Shown here: one piece after another, positions 7,312 through 14,500 of the stretch
Numbering within the stretch: the stretch's first letter is position 1
Layout of the letters: each line of letters starts with the position of its first letter
Origin: JAPLLS01 sp041309145
Lineage (GTDB): Bacteria; Omnitrophota; Gorgyraeia; Gygaellales; Profunditerraquicolaceae
Direction of reading: 5' to 3'
Length of the DNA stretch: 18,691 nucleotides
Assembly (NCBI GenBank): GCA_041309145.1
Contig: JBFZAG010000006.1
Span: forward strand, 1-18,691
The notes under the pieces: model-generated
Databases searched by the model: none
What the model was told of the DNA's origin: nothing
Seen by the model: the letters and a program-made list of their open reading frames with translations, nothing else
Made by a program: the position numbers and the translations under genes

Positions 7312-8100
7312 TTATTTTTTCCGCTGCCGGATCTCCCGGATGATATTATAATAGCCGTTGGACTCAAACCAGAAAATAAACATATTCCGGGCGTTCTCGG
7401 AAATACGCAGCCTTTTCAGGGCAAAGATATCCCGGTTGGAATATTTTCCTCCGGGATTGGTGACCACCGCAACCTTATAACCCGCGTCTTTTACCGTTTC
7501 TACGCACAGCGGAGTGAACCTGCCCATGGGGTAAGAAAAAGTTTTTACTTTCTTTCCCAGCTTTTCCTCCAGCTCCTTTTTGGAGCCGAGGATCTCCGGC
7601 TCGAGATCCTCTTTTGACCGCTTGCTGTCCAGAAAACAATGGGTCAGAGTATGGCTGCCGAAGCTGATCAGCCCGGAATCATGCATTTGCCTGATCTGCT
7701 CCCAGCTGAGCCGGCCCGGCTGGCCAACTTCCGAAACAATAAGGAATATTGTAGCACAAAAACCGTACTTTTTAAGCACCGGAAAGGCGTAAGTATAGTT
7801 GTCCTGGTTGCCGTCGTCAAAAGTAAGCACCACCGCCCGGGGAGGAACTTTTTTTTGCCCGCTGACATAATCCGCCAAAGAATCGAGAGCCAGGACGCTG
7901 TAATGGTTCTTTTTTAAGAAAGCCATCTGTCTTTCAAAAGTGTCGAGCGAAACCGTCAGGACATTGCCTTTCGGAACGGTCAGATCCACCGAGTGGTACA
8001 TCAAGATGGGCAGGACATAAAAAGACCTGACAAATATGACCAGGCACAACAGCGCAGCCGGCACCGCCCCCAAAATTATTAGCTTTCTGGATCTAAACAT
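7312..8100 (-). CDS. membrane-anchored polysaccharide deacetylase (NodB/CE4)
   Basis: A 262-residue protein with an N-terminal membrane helix (about 7-30, after MFRSRK) and a NodB homology domain outside the membrane. The metal triad and catalytic base are present: TFDDG (93-97, Asp95-Asp96) and SHTLTH (His150 and His154), then FSYPMGRF where most relatives have F-x-Y-P-Y/F-G. CE4 enzymes remove N-acetyl groups from sugars such as GlcNAc in glycans. Inside an LPS operon the target is likely a core or O-chain amino sugar, or peptidoglycan. The start codon lies within the end of the upstream GT4 gene (22-nt overlap) and has GGAGG about 10 nt upstream. Length agrees with small CE4 proteins. Confidence 0.92.
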   Translation of the reverse strand: MFRSRKLIILGAVPAALLCLVIFVRSFYVLPILMYHSVDLTVPKGNVLTVSLDTFERQMAFLKKNHYSVLALDSLADYVSGQKKVPPRAVVLTFDDGNQDNYTYAFPVLKKYGFCATIFLIVSEVGQPGRLSWEQIRQMHDSGLISFGSHTLTHCFLDSKRSKEDLEPEILGSKKELEEKLGKKVKTFSYPMGRFTPLCVETVKDAGYKVAVVTNPGGKYSNRDIFALKRLRISENARNMFIFWFESNGYYNIIREIRQRKK

Positions 8101-9185
8101 TCCCGGTAAACCTCCAGTGTCTGATTAAGCATTTTTTCCAAAGAGAAATTCCGGCTGATAAAGATCCTGGCATTATTTCCCAGGATCGCGGCCCGGTCCG
8201 GCTCATCGAGCAATTCCAGAATAGCACGGCTTAAGCCCTCAACATCCTTTGGCCCGACCAGAAGCCCGTTCTCCCCGTCTTTGATCAGGTTCTTGATCCC
8301 TCCCACAGCCGAGCCGACCACCGCCTTTGCTCCGGCCATAGCTTCCATCAGCCCCAGACCAAGACCTTCTTTCAGGGAAGGCATCACGAAAACATCCACG
8401 ATATAATAAAGTTCGGCGATGTCTGCGCAGCGGGGAATGAAAGTCACGTTCTTGCCGATCTTCAGCTCTGCGACCAGCCGGACCAGGTCTTTTTCGATCC
8501 GGCCTTCCCCTACGATCAAAAGCTGAGCATCGGGAAATTTCCTGAGCACTTTGTCCATCGCCCGGATCAAATAAACATGGCCTTTGACTTCGGAAAGCCG
8601 GGCGATAATCCCCACCACCGGCCCTTCTCCCAGGCCTAGCCGGTCTTTTACCTGCCTGCGGGTCAACGGTTCTTTAAGCCTGATCTTTTCCAGGTCAATC
8701 CCGTTATAAACCAGCCGGACCGAATCCGGGTCAGCCTTGAATTCGCTTAAAAGATGGGCCATGACCTGCTCGCTTATGGCTATAGTTTTATCGGCCCAGC
8801 AAGGAAATACCCGGCGGAACCACCTCGGCCGGAAAAACCCGTGCCAGGTGGTCACATGGGCCACTCCGGTCTTTCTCTTAAGCAGATAGCCTAAAACCTG
8901 AGTCACCCTGGAATTAGTATGCACGATCTGGATCTGTTTTTCCCGGATATCCTTAAGCAGCCTTAAAAAACTGCTCCCGATCTTAAAAACGTTGATCTCC
9001 GATTTAGTCCGGGTCGGAACAGGAATAAAGATTATTCCCCCCTCGGTAAAACGGGTCAGACATTCTCCTCCGCTGGAAGCCAGATAGACTTTGTGGCCGG
9101 CCTTATGCAGGGCCCGGCTCAAAGAAAGAACATAGCTGGTGATCCCTCCGACGTTAAGATGATTTGTGATGAATAAGATGTTCAT
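8079..9185 (-). CDS. GT4 family glycosyltransferase
   Basis: A 368-residue retaining GT-B enzyme. The N-terminus MNILFITNHLNVGGITSYV is typical of the family; VVGIIARLSEVKGH (190-203) opens the donor domain; KEGLGLGLMEAMAGAKAVV holds the E-x7-E motif (Glu273, Glu281); and GGIKNLIKDGENGLLVGPKD is the usual closing block. It probably adds a sugar from a nucleotide donor to the LPS core or a related glycan. Its ATG has no good Shine-Dalgarno; the sequence before it is occupied by heptamer repeats (9193-9278), unlike the tight junctions elsewhere in this operon. Specificity unknown. Confidence 0.93.
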   Translation of the reverse strand: MNILFITNHLNVGGITSYVLSLSRALHKAGHKVYLASSGGECLTRFTEGGIIFIPVPTRTKSEINVFKIGSSFLRLLKDIREKQIQIVHTNSRVTQVLGYLLKRKTGVAHVTTWHGFFRPRWFRRVFPCWADKTIAISEQVMAHLLSEFKADPDSVRLVYNGIDLEKIRLKEPLTRRQVKDRLGLGEGPVVGIIARLSEVKGHVYLIRAMDKVLRKFPDAQLLIVGEGRIEKDLVRLVAELKIGKNVTFIPRCADIAELYYIVDVFVMPSLKEGLGLGLMEAMAGAKAVVGSAVGGIKNLIKDGENGLLVGPKDVEGLSRAILELLDEPDRAAILGNNARIFISRNFSLEKMLNQTLEVYRECLDPES

Positions 9186-9192
9186 ATTTCAC

Positions 9193-9278
9193 GTCACAGG
9201 TCACAGGTCACAGGTCACAAGATAAGAACCATCCCCCCCAGCATTCTTTCTTGTGACTTGTGTCTTGTGACGTGTGAC
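9193..9278. repeat. four-plus-four inverted heptamer array in the operon
   Basis: Four tandem heptamers GTCACAG, GTCACAG, GTCACAG, GTCACAA occupy 9193-9220. After a 30-nt centre rich in C come four heptamers in inverse orientation, TTGTGAC, TTGTGTC, TTGTGAC, GTGTGAC (9251-9278), ending exactly at the stop codon of the GT4-GT9 gene. AAGATAAGAA and TTCTTTCTT extend the pairing inward, so the transcript would form a long imperfect hairpin. There is no terminal T-run. It fills the only sizeable gap in the operon. Confidence 0.9.
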
Positions 9279-11375
9279 TTACTTGTTTAACAGCTTGTCA
9301 ACCGCCTCCAGGACCTCCTCGGCGGAAATAGTTTCCATGCATTTGGGGCTGGAGCATTTCGACTTATAACAAGGGGAGCAGCTGAGATCTTTTTTAATGA
9401 CCGCGAAATCCCTGGCCGGCGGAAGGTGGCGGGCCGAGTCGGTCGGACCGAATAAAGCCACAAAGGGAGTTTTCACGGCCGCGGCAACGTGCAAAGGCGC
9501 GGAGTCCGCGGAAATATAAACCCCGCATTTTCTGATCAAAGCCGCCAGCTGATTAATGCTCAGCTTTCCGCAGCCGTCTATGATCTTTACGTTAGGCAAA
9601 CTGCCGATCAGCTCATTCGCCCTCTTGGAATCGTCGCTGTTTCCGGTCACCACTATGCGGATATCCCGGCCGCTGGCCAGCTCGCAAAAACGGGCCAACT
9701 GGCGTATCGGCCAGACTTTAGTCTTCCATCTTTTGCTCGCTCCGATATTAATCCCCACGAGTTTCTGATTACCGGCCAGCCACTGCGAGCCCAGAAAGTC
9801 TTCCACGTATTTTTCATCCTGGCTTCTGGGAAACATCTCCAAATAATGGTCGTTTAGCTGTATACCCAGGAGGTTCAGCAGATTAAACTGGTGGGCTACC
9901 GGACCGACAGGGCCTTTGTCATTCTTGACCCGATGATTCAGCAACCAGGAAAACTTTTTATTTTCATAGCCGTAACGGTCGAGCGCCAAGGTCATCGCCG
10001 CCAGGATATGGCTTCTGCGGTTGTTTTGAAGGTCGATGACCATGTCAAAATACCTGCTCCTTAAAGATTTGACCAGCTTTAAAAACCCTCCCAGCCCCTG
10101 ATCCCTGCTTTTAAAATCGCAAACCAGCAACTCGTCGATATGCGGGCAGCGCAGAAGCACTTCCTTGAATTCCTGGGCCACCAGAAAACTGATGCGGTAG
10201 TTGTCTCTTCTGAATTTTTCCCGGATCGCCCGCAGCCCCGCGGTAGCCAGGATTATATCGCCCAGGGAACTGAATTTAATCACCAGGATCTTAAACTTTT
10301 CGCAGGCTTCTTTGTAGACCGCGATGGTTTTTTCCACCATCAGCTCCACCCCGTACTTCTCCTGGACTTTTTTATAAGCATCTTCGGCCAGCCTTAAGGC
10401 CAGGCTCTTATCATCGATGATCTTGATCACGGCCTCGGCCATGGCCGCGGGATCAGCCGGGCTGACGATCAGCCCGGTCCTGCCGTTCTCGATTATATCG
10501 ATCACCCCTCCCACCGCTGTGGCCACCACCGGCACTCCGCAGGCCTGAGCCTCCACGATAACCCGGCCGAACGCCTCCTGGGTAGTAGTGGCCAATACCA
10601 GACAGTTAAGATGGGTCAAAATATCGGGGATATCTTTCTGGGTGCCCAGGAATTCGGCGCACTCTTTCAGGCCGAGCCTGTTGACCAGGACCTTTATTTG
10701 TTCCTTATAAGCGTCTTTAGAGCTCGGGGCGTCTCCGACGATCCAGATCTTGATGTCAGGATGAACCCTGGCTACTTTGGCCATAGCCTTGATAAAATGC
10801 AGATGGCCCTTGATCGGAGTCAGCCTTCCGATTATCCCGACGTTAAAAGTTTTTCCCGTTCTTTTGTCGGGGCTTAAATATTTGAACTTATTCAGGTCCA
10901 CGCTGCGGGGAATAAACCTTATCCGCTCATGGGGAACGCCAAAATCCTCGATCATATGCCGGGCAATGACATTGCTGGGAACGATCACTCTCTTGGCCCA
11001 ACCCATCACAAAACTGAAAGGGTGTTTTTTGTAATAACCGTGGCAGGTGGTCACGAAAGCGACCCTGGCCCGGCGGCAGGCAAAAAAAGCCACCCAGGCC
11101 GGCATCCGGGAACGAGCGTGGACCACATCTATCTCTTCTTTTTTGATGATCTGGCACAGTTTTCCGACCATGCGGATGATGTTAAAGAGCGACTTGCGGT
11201 GCACCGGCAGATGGTAATGGATGACCCCGGCTTTCTCGATATCCGCGACCAGGTCCCCTCCGTTGGAAACCACCACCGCCTTGTGGCCGAGCCTGACCAG
11301 CTCTTTGGCCAGGTCCACCGTGCCGCGTTCTACTCCGCCGACATTCAACTCCGGCAGTATCTGCAGTATTTTCAA
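9279..11375 (-). CDS. GT4-GT9 fused glycosyltransferase
   Basis: A 698-residue chain joining two unrelated GT-B families. Residues 1-358 are a GT4: LPELNVGGVERGTVDLA, VGIIGRLTPIKGH (179-191), and E-x7-E in QEAFGRVIVEAQACG (Glu267, Glu275). Residues 361-698 are a GT9: IKFSSLGDIILAT with Asp373, NIGASKRWKTKVWPIRQLA, SADSAPLHVAAAV, and a C-terminal cluster C-x2-C-x4-C-x4-C before ISAEEV. Both halves look complete, so the protein may add two sugars in order. The start is a TTG that overlaps the preceding TGA (TTGA) with AAGGAGA 5 nt upstream, which decides the start and points to translational coupling. It ends flush with the heptamer array. Confidence 0.92.
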   Translation of the reverse strand: MKILQILPELNVGGVERGTVDLAKELVRLGHKAVVVSNGGDLVADIEKAGVIHYHLPVHRKSLFNIIRMVGKLCQIIKKEEIDVVHARSRMPAWVAFFACRRARVAFVTTCHGYYKKHPFSFVMGWAKRVIVPSNVIARHMIEDFGVPHERIRFIPRSVDLNKFKYLSPDKRTGKTFNVGIIGRLTPIKGHLHFIKAMAKVARVHPDIKIWIVGDAPSSKDAYKEQIKVLVNRLGLKECAEFLGTQKDIPDILTHLNCLVLATTTQEAFGRVIVEAQACGVPVVATAVGGVIDIIENGRTGLIVSPADPAAMAEAVIKIIDDKSLALRLAEDAYKKVQEKYGVELMVEKTIAVYKEACEKFKILVIKFSSLGDIILATAGLRAIREKFRRDNYRISFLVAQEFKEVLLRCPHIDELLVCDFKSRDQGLGGFLKLVKSLRSRYFDMVIDLQNNRRSHILAAMTLALDRYGYENKKFSWLLNHRVKNDKGPVGPVAHQFNLLNLLGIQLNDHYLEMFPRSQDEKYVEDFLGSQWLAGNQKLVGINIGASKRWKTKVWPIRQLARFCELASGRDIRIVVTGNSDDSKRANELIGSLPNVKIIDGCGKLSINQLAALIRKCGVYISADSAPLHVAAAVKTPFVALFGPTDSARHLPPARDFAVIKKDLSCSPCYKSKCSSPKCMETISAEEVLEAVDKLLNK

Positions 11376-13324
11376 AGAATTCTCCTTAAATATTCTGATA
11401 TTATCCGGTTATCTTCTAAAGGCTTGATCTCCGGCGGATCGGTCAATAATCGCTGGACGGTCATCCCGAGCTGACCGGGGGCAACCAGATGGATATGACC
11501 ATTACCGGAAAGATTTTCCAGAAACATTCTATGCCTTGCGGACAACCCCGGGGATCTGAAGACCACCACGTGTTTGAGGCTGCTGACCGCCTCTGAGATC
11601 ATGGAAATGCTCTCTCCGGAAACCACCGCTATTTTGCTCAGCCCCAGTATCCCGCCTGCAGCCGAAGAGTAATTCTTCTCGTTGGCGATGATCACCAGCT
11701 TTGCCCAATCAAAACCGGACAATTCGCTTTTGACAACGGCTTCCACATCTTCCGGCGTTCTGCGGGAAGTAGTGGCCAGGACAGGAATTTTGAATTTAAC
11801 ACAAAGCGGTTTAAGCTGTCCCAGAACATCTTTTATTGTTTGACCTTCCAGCCTGAAATCCTTGGTATTGCCTCCAAGCAATACGCCCAGCCCCGGCTGA
11901 TCAACATCGATCGCAGCCCGGCTTTCTTCGACCAATTGCCTGGCCTGGCTTTTCAGGTAATCCTTGTCGATCAGATTCAATGCTCCGTCAATCACCGCCA
12001 CGTTATTCCGGCGCGCAGGACAATCGTGCCTGGGCATGACCACCAGGTCAAACCTGCGGGTGCTGAAAATAGAAGGGCGCATGATCACTAAAGATCTAGC
12101 CCGGCTTTCCCGGCTAAGCTGGTAATTAACCGGGACAAGCGCTGAGCCGCAGGAAATAATAACATCCGGCTTGAGCTTGATCAGTTGAGAATAACTTTCC
12201 CGCTTCAGGAAAGCCTTCAGGCACAAAAGACACCCCTGGCATATGAATTTTCCGGAAAGGCAATTCGCTAAAGTCAAAGCCCGGCCAGCTAAATGGCTTT
12301 TGAATTCCACTGCCGCAGTATTGACAACCGCGGTTATCCCCTTAGCCCGGAGATGATCTTTGACGATCTTGGCCAATGACTGGGCAGAGTGCAAATGCCC
12401 GGCCTTGCCGTCAGAAAGCACAAGGATGTTTTTCTCAGTGGAATACTTCCAGATCTTGTAGGTCCACAGATACTCCTGGGGATTTTCGGCGATGTATTTT
12501 TCAAAAATCCGCACCAGTCTCTGGAGATTATTTTTAACGTCTTCCTCGAGATTGCCCGTAGACTCGAGCTTAAAAACAGGCTCAACCGAGAATTTAATAT
12601 ACTGCCCCTTGACCCGGGAGGGGAAGACAGGGATCAAAGCGCAGTCCAGCTTCAAGGCTAACCTTATTGCTCCCGAAGCCATAGAAGCGTATTTATCGAA
12701 AAATTTCACCCCAACGCCGTTTCTTCCTCCCTGGTCAACGGTCATAACCACCGATTCATTAGCCTGCAGGACCCGGATCACTTCTCTGACAGCGTTTCCC
12801 CGCTGGATGAACCGGCAGCCTTTAGAACTGCGGTAAAAATTCAGGATCTTCTCGACATGGGGAAAATTCTGCTCCCGGACGAACATGCTAAAGGCGAATC
12901 CGAGGTTAGCGCAGAGGATATTGGCCAGTTCCCAGCCTCCCGCATGCATTGCCGCGAAGATCACCCCTTTGCCTTTCTGAAAACCTTCTTTTACATGCTC
13001 CAACCCTTCAATAGCCACATACTTTTCCAGGTATCTTCTGTCGAATTTAGGGATGTAGAAAACTTCGATTATATTCTGGGCAAAGGCGCGGTAAAAACCG
13101 AGGGCCTTCGAGCGGATCTGGGCCGGAACAAGCTTATCCCCCAAAGCGGTTTTGATGTTGGCGTGAACAACTGCCCGGTGCTTATAGTCCAGGACAAAAA
13201 ACAGCTCGCCCACTCTTCTGGCGATAAAGAAACTTATTCCCGGAGGCAAGGTTCTGATCAGCGGGCCGCAGACCTTAAGCAAGATAAATATGCTGTAATC
13301 GGTTAAAAAATCTTTGGTCTTCAT
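11372..13324 (-). CDS. LpxL-like lipid A acyltransferase fused to an ELM1 domain
   Basis: A 650-residue fusion. Residues 1-293 match the LpxL/HtrB (LABLAT) family: an N-terminal membrane anchor, the catalytic H-x4-E in AAMHAGGWE (His127, Glu132), VMTVDQGGRNGVGVKFF and the closing WTYKIWK. These enzymes transfer a secondary acyl chain to lipid A at the inner membrane. From residue 299 (NILVLSDGKAGHLHSAQSLA) to the end is a full ELM1 domain, with PDVIISCGSALVP, VVMPRHD, GVLLGGNTKDFRL and VSGESISMISEAVSS. ELM1 was named for a plant mitochondrial fission factor; bacterial members have a GT-B-like layout and no firm function. The ATG overlaps the end of lpxK by 50 nt and has a weak Shine-Dalgarno, so the exact start is slightly uncertain; the stop overlaps the next start. 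Confidence 0.9.
   Translation of the reverse strand: MKTKDFLTDYSIFILLKVCGPLIRTLPPGISFFIARRVGELFFVLDYKHRAVVHANIKTALGDKLVPAQIRSKALGFYRAFAQNIIEVFYIPKFDRRYLEKYVAIEGLEHVKEGFQKGKGVIFAAMHAGGWELANILCANLGFAFSMFVREQNFPHVEKILNFYRSSKGCRFIQRGNAVREVIRVLQANESVVMTVDQGGRNGVGVKFFDKYASMASGAIRLALKLDCALIPVFPSRVKGQYIKFSVEPVFKLESTGNLEEDVKNNLQRLVRIFEKYIAENPQEYLWTYKIWKYSTEKNILVLSDGKAGHLHSAQSLAKIVKDHLRAKGITAVVNTAAVEFKSHLAGRALTLANCLSGKFICQGCLLCLKAFLKRESYSQLIKLKPDVIISCGSALVPVNYQLSRESRARSLVIMRPSIFSTRRFDLVVMPRHDCPARRNNVAVIDGALNLIDKDYLKSQARQLVEESRAAIDVDQPGLGVLLGGNTKDFRLEGQTIKDVLGQLKPLCVKFKIPVLATTSRRTPEDVEAVVKSELSGFDWAKLVIIANEKNYSSAAGGILGLSKIAVVSGESISMISEAVSSLKHVVVFRSPGLSARHRMFLENLSGNGHIHLVAPGQLGMTVQRLLTDPPEIKPLEDNRIISEYLRRIL
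11381..11387 (-). promoter_or_regulatory. Shine-Dalgarno that sets a TTG start for the GT4-GT9 gene
   Basis: AAGGAGA on the minus strand, 5 nt before TTG at 11375-11373. It lies inside the last codons of the acyltransferase-ELM1 gene. No ATG or GTG near this point gives the usual GT4 N-terminus. Confidence 0.85.
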
Positions 13325-14351
13325 CTTTAAGTTTAAGCGCTATCTCCAGAATAAAAATGTTTTCCCCGAACCTTTTGCGGGCGGCCAGGGGGATCCTCAC
13401 CGCGTCTTTCTCCGTAGTGACCAATACAGATACCCCTTTCCGGCGGCATTCCAGGAACATCTTTTCGATATTTTCTTCTGAATAGCGGTAATGATCGGGG
13501 AATTCGAAAAACAGCGTTTCTTTTATTCCGGCTTTTGCCGCCAGGTTACGGAAAGAACCGGGATTGCCCAAACCGCAGAACAGGGCCGCGCTTTGGCCGA
13601 GCAAATAGTCCACAGCCTTGATCTCGTCCTTGCGGCTGAGCCGGTATATTCCCCTGTAAACATGTTCTCCTGTTAACAACATGGCCCGCGGGTTCAACCC
13701 CAAAAGAAAATCCTGTATTGAGCGAAGATCGGCTTTGCCGGCATTAGTCACGACAAAGACGTCGACGTATTTGAGGGTATAAAGCGGCTGGCGCAGGATC
13801 CCCCGGGGCAGAAGCCTGCGGTTGCCGAAAGGATTTGCCCCGTCCAGCATCACGATCTCCAGGTCTTTTCTGATCCGCCATTGCTGTAAACCGTCATCCA
13901 GGACCACCGTATCCGCGCCGTACCTGCTTGCCGCGGCTTTGGCTGAACAGACCCTGTCCGCACCCACCAAAACCCGGACATCTTTGAGTTTCTGAGAGAG
14001 CATAAAAGGCTCATCCCCCATAGATTCATAACTGTCCGGCGCTTTGGCCCAGACCGATCCGGGCTTTTTATAACCCCGGCTGAGAACTGCCACATTACGG
14101 CCGCTCTTTTTAAGGTAATCCGCGATCAATTCGACCATCACTGTTTTGCCTGTGCCTCCCAGGGTGACGTTGCCAACGCTGATCACCCGGCAGGAAAGCC
14201 GGACCTTCCTGAGCCCGGATACAAAGATCAATATACACACGGCTGATCCGTAAAGCAGGGATAAAAGCAAAAGCAGGACCTTTAAGGCTCCGGCTAAGGG
14301 GCCGCGGGTCTTATCCGTAGCTAAATCGTAAAGAAAATCTTTAAAGCTCAC
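13275..14351 (-). CDS. lpxK: tetraacyldisaccharide 4'-kinase
   Basis: A 358-residue LpxK, which uses ATP to phosphorylate the 4' position of the lipid A disaccharide at the inner membrane. Visible features: one N-terminal membrane helix (about 22-45); the P-loop VGNVTLGGTGKT (59-70); LSRGYKK; MGDEP (111-115); VVLDDGLQQWRI (149-160), where most homologues read D-D-G-F-Q-H; LCGLGNPGSF-type loop; and FPDHYRYS with the conserved His. The Leu-Gln-Gln variant is unusual but lies beside, not in, the Asp pair. The start is a GTG with GGAG about 8 nt upstream; the next in-frame Met is far inside. It is the first gene of the envelope operon, with a promoter at 14413-14441. Length is normal. Confidence 0.95.
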   Translation of the reverse strand: MSFKDFLYDLATDKTRGPLAGALKVLLLLLSLLYGSAVCILIFVSGLRKVRLSCRVISVGNVTLGGTGKTVMVELIADYLKKSGRNVAVLSRGYKKPGSVWAKAPDSYESMGDEPFMLSQKLKDVRVLVGADRVCSAKAAASRYGADTVVLDDGLQQWRIRKDLEIVMLDGANPFGNRRLLPRGILRQPLYTLKYVDVFVVTNAGKADLRSIQDFLLGLNPRAMLLTGEHVYRGIYRLSRKDEIKAVDYLLGQSAALFCGLGNPGSFRNLAAKAGIKETLFFEFPDHYRYSEENIEKMFLECRRKGVSVLVTTEKDAVRIPLAARKRFGENIFILEIALKLKDEDQRFFNRLQHIYLA

Positions 14352-14412
14352 TTTGGCTCCGCTAGATAATTAAGGCCGGGATATTGTCTTTTTGCCGCAT
14401 ATTAAATATATT

Positions 14413-14441
14413 ATTATACAATATAACCCCAGAAAACCCAA
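14413..14441 (-). promoter_or_regulatory. promoter of the lpxK envelope operon
   Basis: TTGGGT (14441-14436) and a perfect TATAAT (14418-14413) on the minus strand are separated by 17 nt, in an AT-rich stretch. Transcription would begin near 14407, leaving a leader of about 55 nt before the lpxK GTG. The -35 matches only at TTG. Confidence 0.6.
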
Positions 14442-14475
14442 GCTGTTTTGTGCTTAAAATAAATCAAAAAACAGC
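14442..14475 (-). terminator. weak terminator-like hairpin after the GH94 gene
   Basis: The arms GCTGTTTT and AAAACAGC (8 nt, perfect) are 18 nt apart, about 25 nt after the GH94 stop codon. There is no clean T-run after the hairpin on the minus strand, so this is only a candidate. It abuts the lpxK promoter. Confidence 0.35.
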
Positions 14476-14500
14476 CAAAATCCTTTAAATCATGGACTGA

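Noticed and set aside
6500..7351. 283-codon plus-strand open frame
   Set aside because: It is antisense to the WaaF-like GT9 gene, whose motifs are clear. The frame gives a composition with no recognisable domain and no supporting ribosome binding site.
9193..9278. CRISPR array
   Set aside because: The units are contiguous 7-mers without spacers and are inverted around a centre, unlike CRISPR repeats.
10929..11474. 181-codon plus-strand open frame
   Set aside because: It runs opposite the start of the GT4-GT9 gene and the end of the acyltransferase-ELM1 gene, both well supported; the translation shows no domain.
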